From contig JACJNX010000046.1 of NCBI GenBank assembly GCA_014695255.1, forward strand, positions 62,001-126,000: a DNA stretch of 64,000 bases, given 5' to 3'. The notes under the pieces were generated by a model that saw nothing but the letters and a program-made list of their open reading frames with translations, was not told where the DNA came from and made no database searches. The DNA is from Cyanobacteria bacterium FACHB-63 (GTDB lineage Bacteria > Cyanobacteriota > Cyanobacteriia > Leptolyngbyales > Leptolyngbyaceae). Made by a program: the position numbers and the translations under genes. This document shows, one piece after another, positions 45,863 to 56,128 of this stretch. Every line of letters begins with the position of its first letter. Within the stretch, counting starts at the first letter, position 1.

Positions 45863-47224
45863 CTAGGGATAGATTAGCTGATGTGCTAATCGATTGTGTT
45901 CCTCGATCAAAGTTGGAAGATCAATTGTAGTAATTTGTCCTTGATCAACAATCTTTCGACCATTGATAAAACTATAGTCTACGGTATTGACCTGACAGAA
46001 AATCATTGCTGCTACCGGATCATGGAGCGCCCCAGCAAATTCGGGGCGATCGAGATTGATCGCAATAAAATCGGCTGACATTCCCGGTGCTAGATAACCA
46101 ATGTCGTCGCGTCCTAAAACCTTCGCCCCTCCTAGCGTTGCCAGTTCTAGCGCCTCCCGTGCCGTCATTGCAGCAGCATCCAGTTCTCGGACTCGCGCCA
46201 TCAGAAATGCGGTTCGGGCTTCATTCAAAAGATTCGAGGTATCATTCGAGGCGGAACCATCGACTCCTAAGCCCACCGGAACATGATGATGAAGCATCTT
46301 ACGAATCGGAGCCATTCCGCTTGCAAGTCGCATATTGCTACAAGGACAATGCGCCACTCCGGTTCCAGTTTTGCCAAACTGTTGAATTGCTTTATCGTCT
46401 AGCTGCACACAATGCGCGTGCCACACATCAGAACCAACCCAACCGACTGAGGCTGCATAGTCTCCAGGAGTCATACCAAAGGTCGATAAGCTGTACTCAA
46501 CATCGGAGTTGTTCTCGGCTAAGTGAGTATGCAATCGAACACCAGGGTACGATCGTGCCATTGCCGCTGATTCTCGCATTAAGTCTTGCGTTACAGAGAA
46601 CGGAGAACAAGGCGCAAGCGTAATCCGTAACATCGAATGACGATCGTTATCATGATATTGCTCGATCAATCGTTGACTATCTTTCAGAATATCTGCTTCT
46701 TTTTCTACGACCGAATCTGGCGGCAGTCCTCCCTGACTTTCCCCAACGCTCATGCTGCCTCGACTGGCATGAAATCGCAGTCCAACCGCTTGCACTGCCT
46801 GAATCTCATCATCGAGCGTACTACCATTCGGATAGATATAGAGGTGATCGCTTGCAGTGGTACAGCCCGATCGAATTAACTCAACGGCTGCCATTTGAGC
46901 GCTGATATACACGGCTCTTGGAGTGAGATTTGCCCAGATTGGGTAAAGCGTTTGCAGCCAGTTGAACAAGTCACCGTCCTGAGCAGCAGGAACAGCACGA
47001 GTGAGCGTTTGATAGAAGTGATGATGTGTGTTGACAAGCCCCGGAAGCACCACAGATCGATCGCTCAAATCCAATACTTCATCTGCGGTTTGCGGTAGTT
47101 CTGCTGTGGTTCCAACTTGCTCGATGACATTGTCTCGGACGAGCATTGCTGCGTTGCGAATTTCTCGTCGGGTTTCATCCATTGTGACTAAAGTATGGAT
47201 GTTTTTAACAAGCAAGGTAGGCAT
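45863..47224 (-). CDS. 8-oxoguanine deaminase-like amidohydrolase
   Basis: 453 residues. Amidohydrolase superfamily, cog0402 deaminase branch. Metal ligands: HHH in PGLVNTHHHFYQT, the His in RLHTHLAEN, WHAHCVQLD and the Asp in GLGVDGSASND. The segments GCTTASDHLYIYP and LAPCSPFSVTQDL are those of 8-oxoguanine deaminases and atrazine-chlorohydrolase relatives. It would convert 8-oxoguanine to uric acid, clearing oxidised purine. Substrate is inferred; related enzymes act on isoxanthopterin or s-triazines. Confidence 0.82.
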   Translation of the reverse strand: MPTLLVKNIHTLVTMDETRREIRNAAMLVRDNVIEQVGTTAELPQTADEVLDLSDRSVVLPGLVNTHHHFYQTLTRAVPAAQDGDLFNWLQTLYPIWANLTPRAVYISAQMAAVELIRSGCTTASDHLYIYPNGSTLDDEIQAVQAVGLRFHASRGSMSVGESQGGLPPDSVVEKEADILKDSQRLIEQYHDNDRHSMLRITLAPCSPFSVTQDLMRESAAMARSYPGVRLHTHLAENNSDVEYSLSTFGMTPGDYAASVGWVGSDVWHAHCVQLDDKAIQQFGKTGTGVAHCPCSNMRLASGMAPIRKMLHHHVPVGLGVDGSASNDTSNLLNEARTAFLMARVRELDAAAMTAREALELATLGGAKVLGRDDIGYLAPGMSADFIAINLDRPEFAGALHDPVAAMIFCQVNTVDYSFINGRKIVDQGQITTIDLPTLIEEHNRLAHQLIYP

Positions 47225-47391
47225 GAGGTTCGATGAAGTTAATTGGCAGCGATTGAGCGATCGCTAACTGTTCGAGACTCACAATGCTTGAATTTCAAAC
47301 AGTTTGACTATGCTGTCATCCAGAATTACAGTCTTTTTCAAGCAGGTTCTTAATTTTTAGCAATTCTTTAGTATCTAGTAGAAAAAAGACA

Positions 47392-47784
47392 TTAATCTAG
47401 CTTGTAAACCTGTACGCTCTCCTGCTCGTTTGGGTCATTGCGCGAAACTAATGCGATCACTGCTTCCGTACTGCTTAAATTCACAGGTTGATGGGGTACT
47501 CCGTCAGGAATAAAGATGAAGTCGCCCTGTTGATTGATCACAGATTTCGATAGATTTTCACCATAAAAGGTTTGTACATTACCTTTTAATAGATAGATTG
47601 CTGTTTCGTATCCATTATGAAAATGCGGTTCGGCTTTGGCAGAAGGTGGAATCACAACAATATTCATCGAGATTCCGGTTGCGCCAGCCGTTTTGCCTGA
47701 AATACCCACATAGTTCGGCAATTTTTGAATTGTATCAGTCGTTTCTGAAGGTCTGACCGTTACAATGTCTTGATCAAAATTCAT
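47392..47784 (-). CDS. cupin-domain protein
   Basis: 130 residues, a single small cupin barrel. Motif 1: AEPHFHNGYETAIYLLKG (metal-binding His, His, Glu); motif 2: GDFIFIPDGVPHQPVN. No additional catalytic domain. Cupins can be isomerases, dioxygenases or sensors; no substrate can be given. A pair of hairpins lies upstream. Confidence 0.82.
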   Translation of the reverse strand: MNFDQDIVTVRPSETTDTIQKLPNYVGISGKTAGATGISMNIVVIPPSAKAEPHFHNGYETAIYLLKGNVQTFYGENLSKSVINQQGDFIFIPDGVPHQPVNLSSTEAVIALVSRNDPNEQESVQVYKLD

Positions 47785-47891
47785 AGTTCACCTCTTGATA
47801 AATTGAGAATTAGCAGAGGCTAAAATCTCTCAAGGTTTTGATTCTTTTATATCAAACAAACGAATTGATGCAGCTTAATTGTTTCTAATTC

Positions 47892-47987
47892 GGTACGATC
47901 GTACCAGACCGATCGTACCCATGCCCGGAACGAACACATCAATTAGTGTGTTGACGCGACATCTATCTCTTCACGAATAGATGTCGC
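47892..47987. other. two large hairpins downstream of dnaE
   Basis: The first (47892-47901 with 47910-47919) is a 10-bp inverted repeat containing CGATCG. The second (47956-47966 with 47977-47987) is a perfect 11-bp stem with a 10-base loop, 29 bases after the dnaE stop on the minus strand. Neither has a U-tract; the second could end dnaE transcripts. Confidence 0.55.
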
Positions 47988-48015
47988 AACGATCGAAGAC
48001 TCTTCAAACATCCTC

Positions 48016-51000
48016 TTAAACCAATGATGACACTCTCGCTTTGAAGCCTGCTTTCTCCAAAGCGCTCACTGTTACCTCTTCATCTTGAACACGGAACTGA
48101 GAACCAAAGCGCACAATTTGGCTGCGAGTTGAAGTTCCGACGATCGCAATCACCGAAACTTTAGCATGGTCACGATCGCCATTCTCCTGCAATACCGTTT
48201 TGAGCCGATGCCGTTCCATTGCATCATCTGCAATCCTGGGTTCAAGTTCGACCATTACCATTCGTACCTGATCGATCGGTTCCGCATCTTCAACAATGAA
48301 CTGAAACTGATCTTCATCGCGTTTATCAATCTTGCCCCAGACCATTAAACGCGCATCCGGTTCAATTAGGCTACCAATGCGATCGAAGGATTTGGGAAAC
48401 ACAACCGCTTCTGCTCGTCCTGTCAAATCTTCGATCTGAATCACTGCCATTGCATCGCCTTTCTTGGTGGTGACTCGTTTAACTGCCGTGATCATGACGA
48501 TCGCGCTGACGGTTGAACCTTCTCGACTGTTCTGTAAATTGCCTAAGCTTATCGGCGCTAACACTTTTGCCGAGTCTTGCAGTTGCTTTAAGGGATGATC
48601 AGAAATGTAGAAGCCGAGGACTTCTTTTTCGAGCCGGAGCTTTTCTTGCGAAGGATAGTCGGCAACAGTTGCACTTTTTGGAGCCGTTTCAAAGCTGCCT
48701 TTCTGAGTTGCTGCACCGAGTAAATCGAATAAGCTACCTTGTCCACTCGCTCGATCGCGTGCCCTCGATTGTGCCCAGTCCATCACCAGTTCCAGATCGT
48801 TGGCAAGTTGGTGACGATTCGGTGCGATCGAGTCAAACGCTCCACAGTGAATCAATGCTTCTAAAGCGCGTTTGTTGAGTGCGCGGGAATCGACGCGATC
48901 GCATAAATCCGCCAGGGATTTGAACTGCCCGCCTGTGTCACGAGCTTCGAGAATCGCTTCGATCGCGCTCATTCCCACGTTTCGCACCGCAGAGAGTCCA
49001 AACAGGATTGCATCTCCGGTGGGCGTGAAGTCGATGCCCGATCGATTGATATCCGGAGGTAGCACTTTGATTCCCAAACTATGACAGGTTGCAATGTAGC
49101 GCTGAACTTTGTCTTGTTCACCACTATTAATCGTTAAGATGGCTGCCATGTACTCAACGGGATAGTTCGCCTTCAGATAAGCAGTCTGAAACGTGACGTA
49201 ACCATACGCCATTGAGTGTGATTTATTGAAGCAGTATTCCGCAAACAGCACCATCTGCTCGAACAGTTCTTCGGCAACTTTGACAGAAACCCCCCGCTCT
49301 TTTGCCCCTTTGACAAACAAGGCTTGGTGTTTTTCCATCTCAGACTTTTTCTTTTTACCCATGGCTCGCCGCAACAGATCCGCTTGACCGAGCGAATAGC
49401 CTGCCATATCCTGAGCAATCTTCATGATCTGCTCTTGAAACACCATGATCCCATAGGTTTCTTTCAGAATCGGCTGAAGAATTTCATGAGCATAATCAAT
49501 CTTCTCGCGTCCGTGTTTGCGATTGATAAACTTAGGAATTAGCTTTGCATCCAGTGGACCCGGACGATAAAGCGCAAGTACCGAAGAAATGTCATCAATT
49601 CCATCCGGTTTCAGGTCACGCACAATCTGACGCATTCCAGAGGATTCAAGCTGGAAGATGCCTTCGAGTTCGCCTCTTGCTAGAAGCTTGTAGACTTCTG
49701 GATCATCAAGCGGCAAGCTATCTAAATCGAGTTTGATGTTTTGGCTTTGTTGGATGAGCTCGATCGTTTTCTCGATCATGGTGAGATTCTTCAAGCCTAA
49801 GAAGTCCATTTTCAGCAAGCCTAGTAGCTCAATGTCTTCCATTGCATATTGAGTCACAATGCCGCCATCTTTAGTCATTTCTAAGGGCACAATCTCATCC
49901 AAGGGTTCCGAAGAAATCACGACACCTGCTGCATGAACTCCGGTCGCTTTGTTTGTGCCTTCGATCCGCATTGCCATGTCTAGCCAGCGACGGTAGGTAA
50001 TTTGCGGATTAGTGTTCGGAATGACTTGATCTTGATGGTATTTTTGGCTGAACTCTTTCGACGGTGTTTCAGTCGGAGACACCATGATTTTGAGCTTAGT
50101 GGATTTACCGCGAAACACTGGAATCTGTTTCGCCATGCGATCGGCTTCACCTAACGGAATGTTCAGCACCCGCGCTACATCTCGCAGAATCGCCTTCGAG
50201 TTCATCCGGTTGTAGGTGATGATTTGCGCGACTCGCTCTGTGCCGTACTTTTCGGTCACATATCTGATCACTTCATCCCGTCGATCAATGCAAAAATCCG
50301 TGTCTACGTCCGGCATTGATTTGCGCTCTGGATTCAAGAATCGCTCAAACAGTAAGCCGTGATGCACCGGATCAATGTTGGTAATGCCAAGCGCATAAGC
50401 AACCAATGAACCCGCCGCAGAGCCACGCCCCGGCCCTACCGGAATCTTATTGTCTCTCGCATACTTGATGTAGTCCCAAACGACCAGGAAGTAAGTCGAG
50501 AATCCCATCTGCTTGAGCATGTTCAACTCATAGATGAGACGATCGCGATAGTCCTGACTGATTTCATCTCGCGAGTCCCGCTTCTGACGCTGAATTAATC
50601 CTTCCCAAGCAAGCTTTTCAATGTAGGTATCTGCTGTAAATCCGGGTGGAATCGGATAGTCTGGCAGTCGAGGTTCGCCCCCCATTAGATTGTATTGTTC
50701 AATCTTGTTCGCGACTTCTACAGTGTTTGCGATCGCAGTTTCAACAATGTCCTGCGGCAAATGATCCCGAAAGAGCGATCGCATTTCATCTGCTGATTTC
50801 AGATACTCAGTTCCGGTGTAGCGCAGTCGCTTCTCTTCAGAAATTAACTTTCCAGTTTGAATACACAATAAAGCATCGTGAGCTTCGACATCATAGCAAG
50901 ATACATAATGCGAATCATTCGTCGCAATCAGTTTGATATCTAGTTCCTGAGCAATCTTGACAATCTCAGGATTAACAATGCGCTCCTCTAGCAATCCATG

Positions 51001-51531
51001 ATCTTGAATCTCAAGATAGTAATCATCGCCAAATTGCTCTTTGTACCAAGTCGCGATTCTTCGAGCAATTTCGGGCTTTCCTTGCAGAATTGCTTGCGGC
51101 ACTTCTCCACCGAGACAAGCGCTCGTCACAATCAAGCCTTCATGATACTCAGCGAGTAAATCTTTGTTGACACAGGGACGCGAGAAAATTCCTTTACCCT
51201 GAACGCCTTTGAGGTGCGAGATTGTGGTGAGCTTAACGAGGTTCTTATAGCCTTGTGTATTCTTCGCCAACACAACTTGATGATATTTCGGGCGGCGTTC
51301 TTGCTTCGTAATGTCACCATTGATGATGTACATCTCGTTGCCGATAATCGGCTTAATGTCTTTCCCTTGACAGGTCTTAATCAGTTCGATCGCGCCATAC
51401 ATCACCCCGTGATCCGTCAGCGCGATCGCGGGCATTCCGAGTTCAACGGCGCGATCAACCAGTTTCGACAACTGCCCCGCACCGTCAAGCAAACTGTAAT
51501 CACTGTGAATATGCAGACCGACGAAAGACAT
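48016..51531 (-). CDS. dnaE: DNA polymerase III alpha subunit, unsplit
   Basis: 1171 residues from ATG 51531; the frame extends to a GTG at 51537. PHP domain at the N-terminus ([28 protein letters not shown]), then the C-family polymerase core with [19 protein letters not shown] (catalytic aspartates) and [17 protein letters not shown], helix-hairpin-helix and OB domain ([30 protein letters not shown]). It is the replicative polymerase. In many cyanobacteria dnaE is split by an intein at [11 protein letters not shown]; here [17 protein letters not shown] runs through without interruption (junction 49233/49234, Tyr766-Cys767). Confidence 0.97.
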   Translation of the reverse strand: MSFVGLHIHSDYSLLDGAGQLSKLVDRAVELGMPAIALTDHGVMYGAIELIKTCQGKDIKPIIGNEMYIINGDITKQERRPKYHQVVLAKNTQGYKNLVKLTTISHLKGVQGKGIFSRPCVNKDLLAEYHEGLIVTSACLGGEVPQAILQGKPEIARRIATWYKEQFGDDYYLEIQDHGLLEERIVNPEIVKIAQELDIKLIATNDSHYVSCYDVEAHDALLCIQTGKLISEEKRLRYTGTEYLKSADEMRSLFRDHLPQDIVETAIANTVEVANKIEQYNLMGGEPRLPDYPIPPGFTADTYIEKLAWEGLIQRQKRDSRDEISQDYRDRLIYELNMLKQMGFSTYFLVVWDYIKYARDNKIPVGPGRGSAAGSLVAYALGITNIDPVHHGLLFERFLNPERKSMPDVDTDFCIDRRDEVIRYVTEKYGTERVAQIITYNRMNSKAILRDVARVLNIPLGEADRMAKQIPVFRGKSTKLKIMVSPTETPSKEFSQKYHQDQVIPNTNPQITYRRWLDMAMRIEGTNKATGVHAAGVVISSEPLDEIVPLEMTKDGGIVTQYAMEDIELLGLLKMDFLGLKNLTMIEKTIELIQQSQNIKLDLDSLPLDDPEVYKLLARGELEGIFQLESSGMRQIVRDLKPDGIDDISSVLALYRPGPLDAKLIPKFINRKHGREKIDYAHEILQPILKETYGIMVFQEQIMKIAQDMAGYSLGQADLLRRAMGKKKKSEMEKHQALFVKGAKERGVSVKVAEELFEQMVLFAEYCFNKSHSMAYGYVTFQTAYLKANYPVEYMAAILTINSGEQDKVQRYIATCHSLGIKVLPPDINRSGIDFTPTGDAILFGLSAVRNVGMSAIEAILEARDTGGQFKSLADLCDRVDSRALNKRALEALIHCGAFDSIAPNRHQLANDLELVMDWAQSRARDRASGQGSLFDLLGAATQKGSFETAPKSATVADYPSQEKLRLEKEVLGFYISDHPLKQLQDSAKVLAPISLGNLQNSREGSTVSAIVMITAVKRVTTKKGDAMAVIQIEDLTGRAEAVVFPKSFDRIGSLIEPDARLMVWGKIDKRDEDQFQFIVEDAEPIDQVRMVMVELEPRIADDAMERHRLKTVLQENGDRDHAKVSVIAIVGTSTRSQIVRFGSQFRVQDEEVTVSALEKAGFKARVSSLV

Positions 51532-51554
51532 AATCACTCAACCCACGCGAAGGA

Positions 51555-52028
51555 ATGAGTCTTACAGTAACCGATCTTGAGCGCTATATCTACAAATTTT
51601 CTGAAATAATGTCCCAACTGTCCCCAGATATAGAGTCAAGCAGAATTCACACCCCGATTCACATCCCAATACCAATGTACCAAATCCAGCCGCGATCGAG
51701 CGTTGCGCCCATTACCGTTTACGCTGAAAATAGCGATTTGCAATTAGGGAATATGTCGCAGTTAATTCAAGTGATGCAAAGTATATTCGATCGTCCTCCT
51801 GTGCCGTTTAATCCGGCAAATCAAACCCTCAAAGGCTGGGCGATGTTTTGTTTACGCGATCGTGGCTTCATGGTGCAATCTGCCCAAAATGCCGATTTTG
51901 CCGTAACCACCAAAGGCGAAAAAGTTGCCTTTCGCGTGACGCAATCCGAACCGAGCGATGCTGCCACGGGTTGGATCGTAGTTGATGCCTCTGGAAAACA
52001 GGCTAGAGTCATTGCCCCTGAACCTTAA
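51555..52028 (+). CDS. hypothetical protein, divergent from dnaE
   Basis: 157 residues from ATG 51555, or 139 from ATG 51609. The N-terminal 60 residues are low in structure. The C-terminal 70 residues (GWAMFCLRDRGFMVQSAQNADFAV, KVAFRVTQSEPSDAATGWIVVDAS) look like a compact alpha/beta domain, somewhat reminiscent of restriction-endonuclease-like folds, but the similarity is too weak to name. It shares the 23-bp gap with the dnaE start. Confidence 0.55.
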   Translation: MSLTVTDLERYIYKFSEIMSQLSPDIESSRIHTPIHIPIPMYQIQPRSSVAPITVYAENSDLQLGNMSQLIQVMQSIFDRPPVPFNPANQTLKGWAMFCLRDRGFMVQSAQNADFAVTTKGEKVAFRVTQSEPSDAATGWIVVDASGKQARVIAPEP

Positions 52029-52209
52029 ATCCATGATGTTGCGATACTTTAACAATTTCCTCAGATCAGATCGCGCAACAGGAGTTCTAAGCAATCCAGC
52101 CATGGCTAGATATAACTTGAGAATTGAGCGTGAGTATATTTTCCAGGATTATGCTCGAAAATGCGCGATCGTAGGTAGATTCAAATAAAATCCCTTGTCT
52201 TGCTGCCTC

Positions 52210-52281
52210 AGTTTTCTGATTCGTTCTGTCCTGATCTGCTGGTATTTTCTCGTAATGAGAATCAGATTGAATCAGAAAACT
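52210..52281. repeat. 13-bp inverted repeat with nested hairpin
   Basis: AGTTTTCTGATTC (52210-52222) is a perfect inverted copy of 52269-52281, with 46 bases between. Inside are the CTGAT/ATCAG pair (around 52231 and 52261) and a TTCTC-GTAAT-GAGAA hairpin. It lies 25 bases before the glycosyltransferase-like start, so it may be a leader structure or the remains of a small mobile element. Confidence 0.6.
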
Positions 52282-52306
52282 CCCTAGAGCAAAAGAAAGG
52301 CTTATT

Positions 52307-54235
52307 ATGCTAGTCTTGCTACCCGCAATTTCATTAGTCTTTCTCTTTCTAACATTTCGTTCTAGAGATAATTGCTGGCGAAGTTCCTTAATATCAGCCG
52401 TGATTGTCTGGGGATTATTATTAACTGCAATTACCGAAGTTCTGAGTTTAGGTAGGCTACTAACATTAGAGTGGCTAGTAAGAGCATGGATTCTAATAGG
52501 TTCTACAATAGCATTTATCTATTTTAGAACCGCTAGAAAAAATGGAAAATATACTAACTCAGCGCTAGATTCTTCAGAGGCTAAACTACCATTACCATCA
52601 ATCTTATTGCTTTGCAGTATCGGTTTTATAATAGCGATGGTTGGTTTAGTTGCCCTAATAGCACCTCCCAATAACTGGGATTCTATGAGCTATCGGATGC
52701 CTCGCGTCGTCCACTGGATTCAAAATCATAGCGTTGCACATTACCCAACTTCTTATCTTCCGCAGCTATACCAGAAGCCTTGGTCAGAATTTACAATTAT
52801 GCACCTCCAGATTCTGAGTGGAGGAGACTATTTCGCTAATCTAGTGCAATGGTTCAGCATGATTGGTAGCGTTATTGGAGTATCACTGATAGCCAAGCAA
52901 CTCGGTGCAGATTTGCGGGGTCAGATTTCGTCTGCGGTAGTGTGTGCCACAATTCCAATGGGAATCCTTCAAGCTTCCAGTACTCAAGGAGATTATGTAG
53001 TTTCCTTCTGGTTGGTATGCTTCGTTTGTTGCGTCCTCTCAGCAGTACAAGAAAGTAAAGCCGCTGGTGTTAATTCATTTCTGACTGGAACTAGCTTAGG
53101 ATTGGCTTTCTTTGCCAAAGCAACATCCTATATTTACGCTTTTCCTTTTTTCATTTGGCTTCTAATATCCCTTGCAAAGCGGTATAAGTGGAGATTTTGG
53201 AAACCCGTTTTCAAGATAGCAGCTCTGGTTTTTCTCATCAATGTTAGTCATGAAATTCGCAATGTTGACCTATTTGGGCAGGTTCTAGCTTCAGGAAGAG
53301 AAAAATATACAAATGATATTTTTAATGCTTCTGTCTTGTTATCCAATATTATCAGAAATGTTTGCCTGCATGTTTATATGCCGATCAGGATAGGCAAAGA
53401 TCTGATTGTAGAATTGGTTCGCTTCATCCATAAATTTTTGAGCGTTTCAGTCTCTGATCCTCGGACAACGTGGCCCAACTCAGAATTTGAAGTTCCAGCA
53501 TTGGCAGATTTATTTCATGAAGATTCTGCGCCGAATACGATTCATTTATTAGCGATCGCCGGAACAGTCATTCTATTGATGAAAGAGAAGATTCTGAGAA
53601 CAGAGAAATTGACGCTTTACTTCATCTGTCTCATCAGCAATTTTTTGCTATTCTGCTTGATTCTAAAATGGCAACCCTGGCATAGCCGTCTACATTTGCC
53701 CCTTTTCGTTCTTCTGTCCGCATTTATCGGGACAATTTTGTCCAACGCTTTGGCTCATCGAATCATACAGAGTAAAGTATTCTACGCTTTGGCTTCAATT
53801 CTCATTGTGTCGTCACTTCCCTGGGTGTTCTGCAATCAAACCCGTCCTCTTGTTTCTAAGTTTGAAACAATTGCTTCACCTAACAAATACGTAAATATCT
53901 TTAATACCAGTAGAGTCGATCAATATTTCGTTAATCGCAAGTACCTCAAGAACTCTTATGTTGAAGTGGCATCGCTTATCAATGCCAGCGATTGCTCCAA
54001 AGTAGGTTTATCGATTACACGCAATGAGTGGGAGTACCCAATGTGGATGCTTCTACAGAGAGATACTCAGAAACAATATAGGATTGAGCAAGTAGATGTA
54101 GAAAATGTGTCAGCGAAGAAAAACCAGGTTTACCCTCACAAAGACTTCACTCCCTGTTCGACGATTACTGTTCAGCGCTTCAACGGTGGAAAACTTCCTG
54201 AAGACATCAAAGTTAAAGCTGAGATCGATCGCTAA
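52307..54235 (+). CDS. polytopic membrane protein, GT39/ArnT-like glycosyltransferase candidate
   Basis: 642 residues with roughly a dozen membrane helices. The first periplasmic loop holds the D-containing motif APPNNWDSMSYRMPRVVHWIQ, then PQLYQKPWSEFTIMHLQ, an arrangement like dolichyl-phosphate-mannose or undecaprenyl-phosphate-sugar dependent transferases of the GT39/GT83 type. The C-terminal 90 residues are soluble. The composition is more AT-rich than neighbours and only a few GATCGC sites occur, suggesting horizontal origin. Acceptor unknown. Confidence 0.68.
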   Translation: MLVLLPAISLVFLFLTFRSRDNCWRSSLISAVIVWGLLLTAITEVLSLGRLLTLEWLVRAWILIGSTIAFIYFRTARKNGKYTNSALDSSEAKLPLPSILLLCSIGFIIAMVGLVALIAPPNNWDSMSYRMPRVVHWIQNHSVAHYPTSYLPQLYQKPWSEFTIMHLQILSGGDYFANLVQWFSMIGSVIGVSLIAKQLGADLRGQISSAVVCATIPMGILQASSTQGDYVVSFWLVCFVCCVLSAVQESKAAGVNSFLTGTSLGLAFFAKATSYIYAFPFFIWLLISLAKRYKWRFWKPVFKIAALVFLINVSHEIRNVDLFGQVLASGREKYTNDIFNASVLLSNIIRNVCLHVYMPIRIGKDLIVELVRFIHKFLSVSVSDPRTTWPNSEFEVPALADLFHEDSAPNTIHLLAIAGTVILLMKEKILRTEKLTLYFICLISNFLLFCLILKWQPWHSRLHLPLFVLLSAFIGTILSNALAHRIIQSKVFYALASILIVSSLPWVFCNQTRPLVSKFETIASPNKYVNIFNTSRVDQYFVNRKYLKNSYVEVASLINASDCSKVGLSITRNEWEYPMWMLLQRDTQKQYRIEQVDVENVSAKKNQVYPHKDFTPCSTITVQRFNGGKLPEDIKVKAEIDR

Positions 54236-54302
54236 TCCTACAATTTCAGTGATGTGAGCGTGAGGCAAAATAAAGTGAGCGTTGTACAGCTTTGAACAGC
54301 AG

Positions 54303-54338
54303 AGCAACAGTCAGACAAAGTGCTGTCCGACTGTTGCT
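54303..54338. terminator. hairpin between convergent genes
   Basis: AGCAACAGTC (54303-54312) pairs with 54329-54338, with an inner GACA/TGTC pairing. It lies between a + strand stop (54235) and a - strand stop (54356). No U-tract on either side. Confidence 0.6.
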
Positions 54339-54355
54339 GCTCTCGAACTGACTTC

Positions 54356-54877
54356 TTAACGAACGACGACCTTTCGACGACTCCGGATCTTTTTGATCCG
54401 GCGTTTTCTTGGCAGCTCCGATGCGAGAATATCCCGCATTTCCTGCCAGAAGGGACGATCGGAATGATGCAGATCAACAAGAACGATCGCCACACTAAAC
54501 AATAAAATCGCAGTCCCCACCACAAACAGCGCCATCGATCCGGTCACAAGCCATTCCACTTCTAGAACTGTCCGCATCGCTAACGCAAGCGTACTCGATA
54601 CAAACAAAGCCAGCGCATAATACATCACTAAGATGCCGTTGTTGGCTGATTTGACGCGCTGTTGCAGATAGCGAATTTGCTTCTGTAGCATTGATAGGCG
54701 ATTGGCTCGATCAAATTGACCCAGCACTTGGAAATATTCAACATTGGTAATTTGCAGACGGTTCTCGATCACGCTTCGCCGCAGCAGTAGCCCACCTAGA
54801 ACAAACGCACAGGCAAGCAGCATCAGCACCGAATTGAGAATCAGTTGAATCAATTGGGTCGTGTCGTCTATACTCAT
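54356..54877 (-). CDS. DUF2721-like membrane protein
   Basis: 173 residues from ATG 54877, which is preceded by AGAGGTGG; the longest frame starts at 54916. The first helix (LIQLILNSVLMLLACAFVLGGLLL) and a central Arg/Gln-rich helix (FDRANRLSMLQKQIRYLQQRV) are followed by two closely spaced helices (GILVMYYALALFVSSTLALAM and WLVTGSMALFVVGTAILLFSVAIVLV), the layout of DUF2721. The end is very basic (RKRRIKKIRSRRKVVVR). Function unknown. Confidence 0.7.
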   Translation of the reverse strand: MSIDDTTQLIQLILNSVLMLLACAFVLGGLLLRRSVIENRLQITNVEYFQVLGQFDRANRLSMLQKQIRYLQQRVKSANNGILVMYYALALFVSSTLALAMRTVLEVEWLVTGSMALFVVGTAILLFSVAIVLVDLHHSDRPFWQEMRDILASELPRKRRIKKIRSRRKVVVR

Positions 54878-55019
54878 GCCACCTCTGATACTCTCTAACG
54901 ACAAAGAGGATAACACAATTTTAGTACCAGCGTACTAAATCAAAAATATCTCCAAATTTAGTGCAGACTCAATCTTTGATCTGTGTTGAATTCAACGACT
55001 TTGGTAACCCCCCGTTAAA

Positions 55020-55835
55020 CTAAGGCAGCGTCAGGATTTCATATCCATCTTCAGTTACCGCGATCGTATGCTCGAACTGTGCCGAGAGTTTCTTATCTTT
55101 GGTGATCACAGTCCAACGATCGCTTAAAAACTTCAGTTCATACGTGCCTTCATTGAGCATGGGTTCGATCGTAAACACCATTCCCGGACGCAGCTTCACC
55201 CCAGTTCCTCGCTTGCCAAAATGCGGAATCTGCGGTTCTGTGTGAAACACTCGTCCCACGCCATGCCCGACCATATCGCGCACCACTGAGAACCCATTCG
55301 CCTCAGCATATTCCTGAATCGCCGCACCAATATCCCCCACTCTTGCACCCGGTTTCACTGCCGCAATGCCGCGCATCATCGCTTCTTTTGTCACTTCGAC
55401 CAATTTTCGAGCCGTCTCCGAAGGATTTCCCACTAGAAACATCCGGGAAGTATCCCCGTGATAGCCATCGAGAATGGGAGTGACATCAATATTGATAATG
55501 TCACCGTCTTTAAGGATGTGTTTCGGACTAGGAATCCCATGACAAACCACTTCGTTAACGCTAGTGCAAATGGAACCGGGATAAGGCGGATGATTTGGAG
55601 GTGCATAACCGAGTGTGGCGCTGATTGCACCGTGTTCTTTCATCCAGCGATCGGCTTCATCATTCAATTCTTGGGTACTCACTCCCGGGTGTACGAGAGG
55701 CTCAAGATAATCCAACAACTGCGCTGCAAGCTTGCCCACCGTCCGCATTTTGTCGAGTTCCCGCTCTGAAAGCAGAACAATTCCACGATGTTGAGTTGCA
55801 GGTTTGGCAATGGACAATAAATTTTGCAGATTCAT
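55020..55835 (-). CDS. map: methionine aminopeptidase type I (copy 2)
   Basis: 271 residues from ATG 55835; the frame extends to 55859. Complete set of ligands: His99 (VVCHGIP), Asp117 (NIDVTP), Asp128 (HGDTS), His191 (GHGVGRVFHTEP), Glu224 (FTIEP) and Glu255 (FEH). Sequence is closer to the common bacterial type Ia (NHPPYPGSICTSVNEVVCHG) than copy 1 (3552-4367), which is more divergent. Cyanobacteria and plastids often carry several MetAPs. Its own transcript; divergent from a small RHH-like gene. Confidence 0.95.
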   Translation of the reverse strand: MNLQNLLSIAKPATQHRGIVLLSERELDKMRTVGKLAAQLLDYLEPLVHPGVSTQELNDEADRWMKEHGAISATLGYAPPNHPPYPGSICTSVNEVVCHGIPSPKHILKDGDIINIDVTPILDGYHGDTSRMFLVGNPSETARKLVEVTKEAMMRGIAAVKPGARVGDIGAAIQEYAEANGFSVVRDMVGHGVGRVFHTEPQIPHFGKRGTGVKLRPGMVFTIEPMLNEGTYELKFLSDRWTVITKDKKLSAQFEHTIAVTEDGYEILTLP

Positions 55836-55922
55836 AGCGCTTTCTTGCTGGCACAGCATAGCCTAGCGTAACACAGGCGGGACTGTTAGGATGCTATAGG
55901 CGATTAGAACAATATCTCAACT

Positions 55923-56108
55923 ATGGGCGGAAAAACAGACTTAGAGCGAGTGGTCGCCTATGTGCCTCCGGAGTGGAAGAAGGAGCTAGAAGCATGGGCA
56001 CAAGCAGATGAGCGATCGGTTTCTTGGCTAGTTGCAAAGTTAATTGAACGAGGATTACAGGAACGACGAGAGCAGCAAAGTTCTACAGAAGTCATAAACC
56101 TGCGTTGA
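55923..56108 (+). CDS. small CopG/RHH-like protein
   Basis: 61 residues. The pattern RVVAYVPPEWKKELEAWAQADERSVSWLVAKLI, broken here into RVVAYVPPEWKKELEAWA and ERSVSWLVAKLIERGLQ, is a ribbon-helix-helix fold: beta-strand, helix, turn, helix. Such proteins bind DNA as dimers, often as antitoxins; no toxin gene accompanies it. Its TGA overlaps a TTG at 56105 of the lnt frame. Confidence 0.7.
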   Translation: MGGKTDLERVVAYVPPEWKKELEAWAQADERSVSWLVAKLIERGLQERREQQSSTEVINLR

Positions 56109-56128
56109 ATCAGCAATTAAGTAATTTC

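Noticed and set aside
47956-47987. Factor-independent terminator for dnaE
   Set aside because: Strong hairpin in the right place, but no U-tract on the minus strand, so it is listed only as a hairpin.
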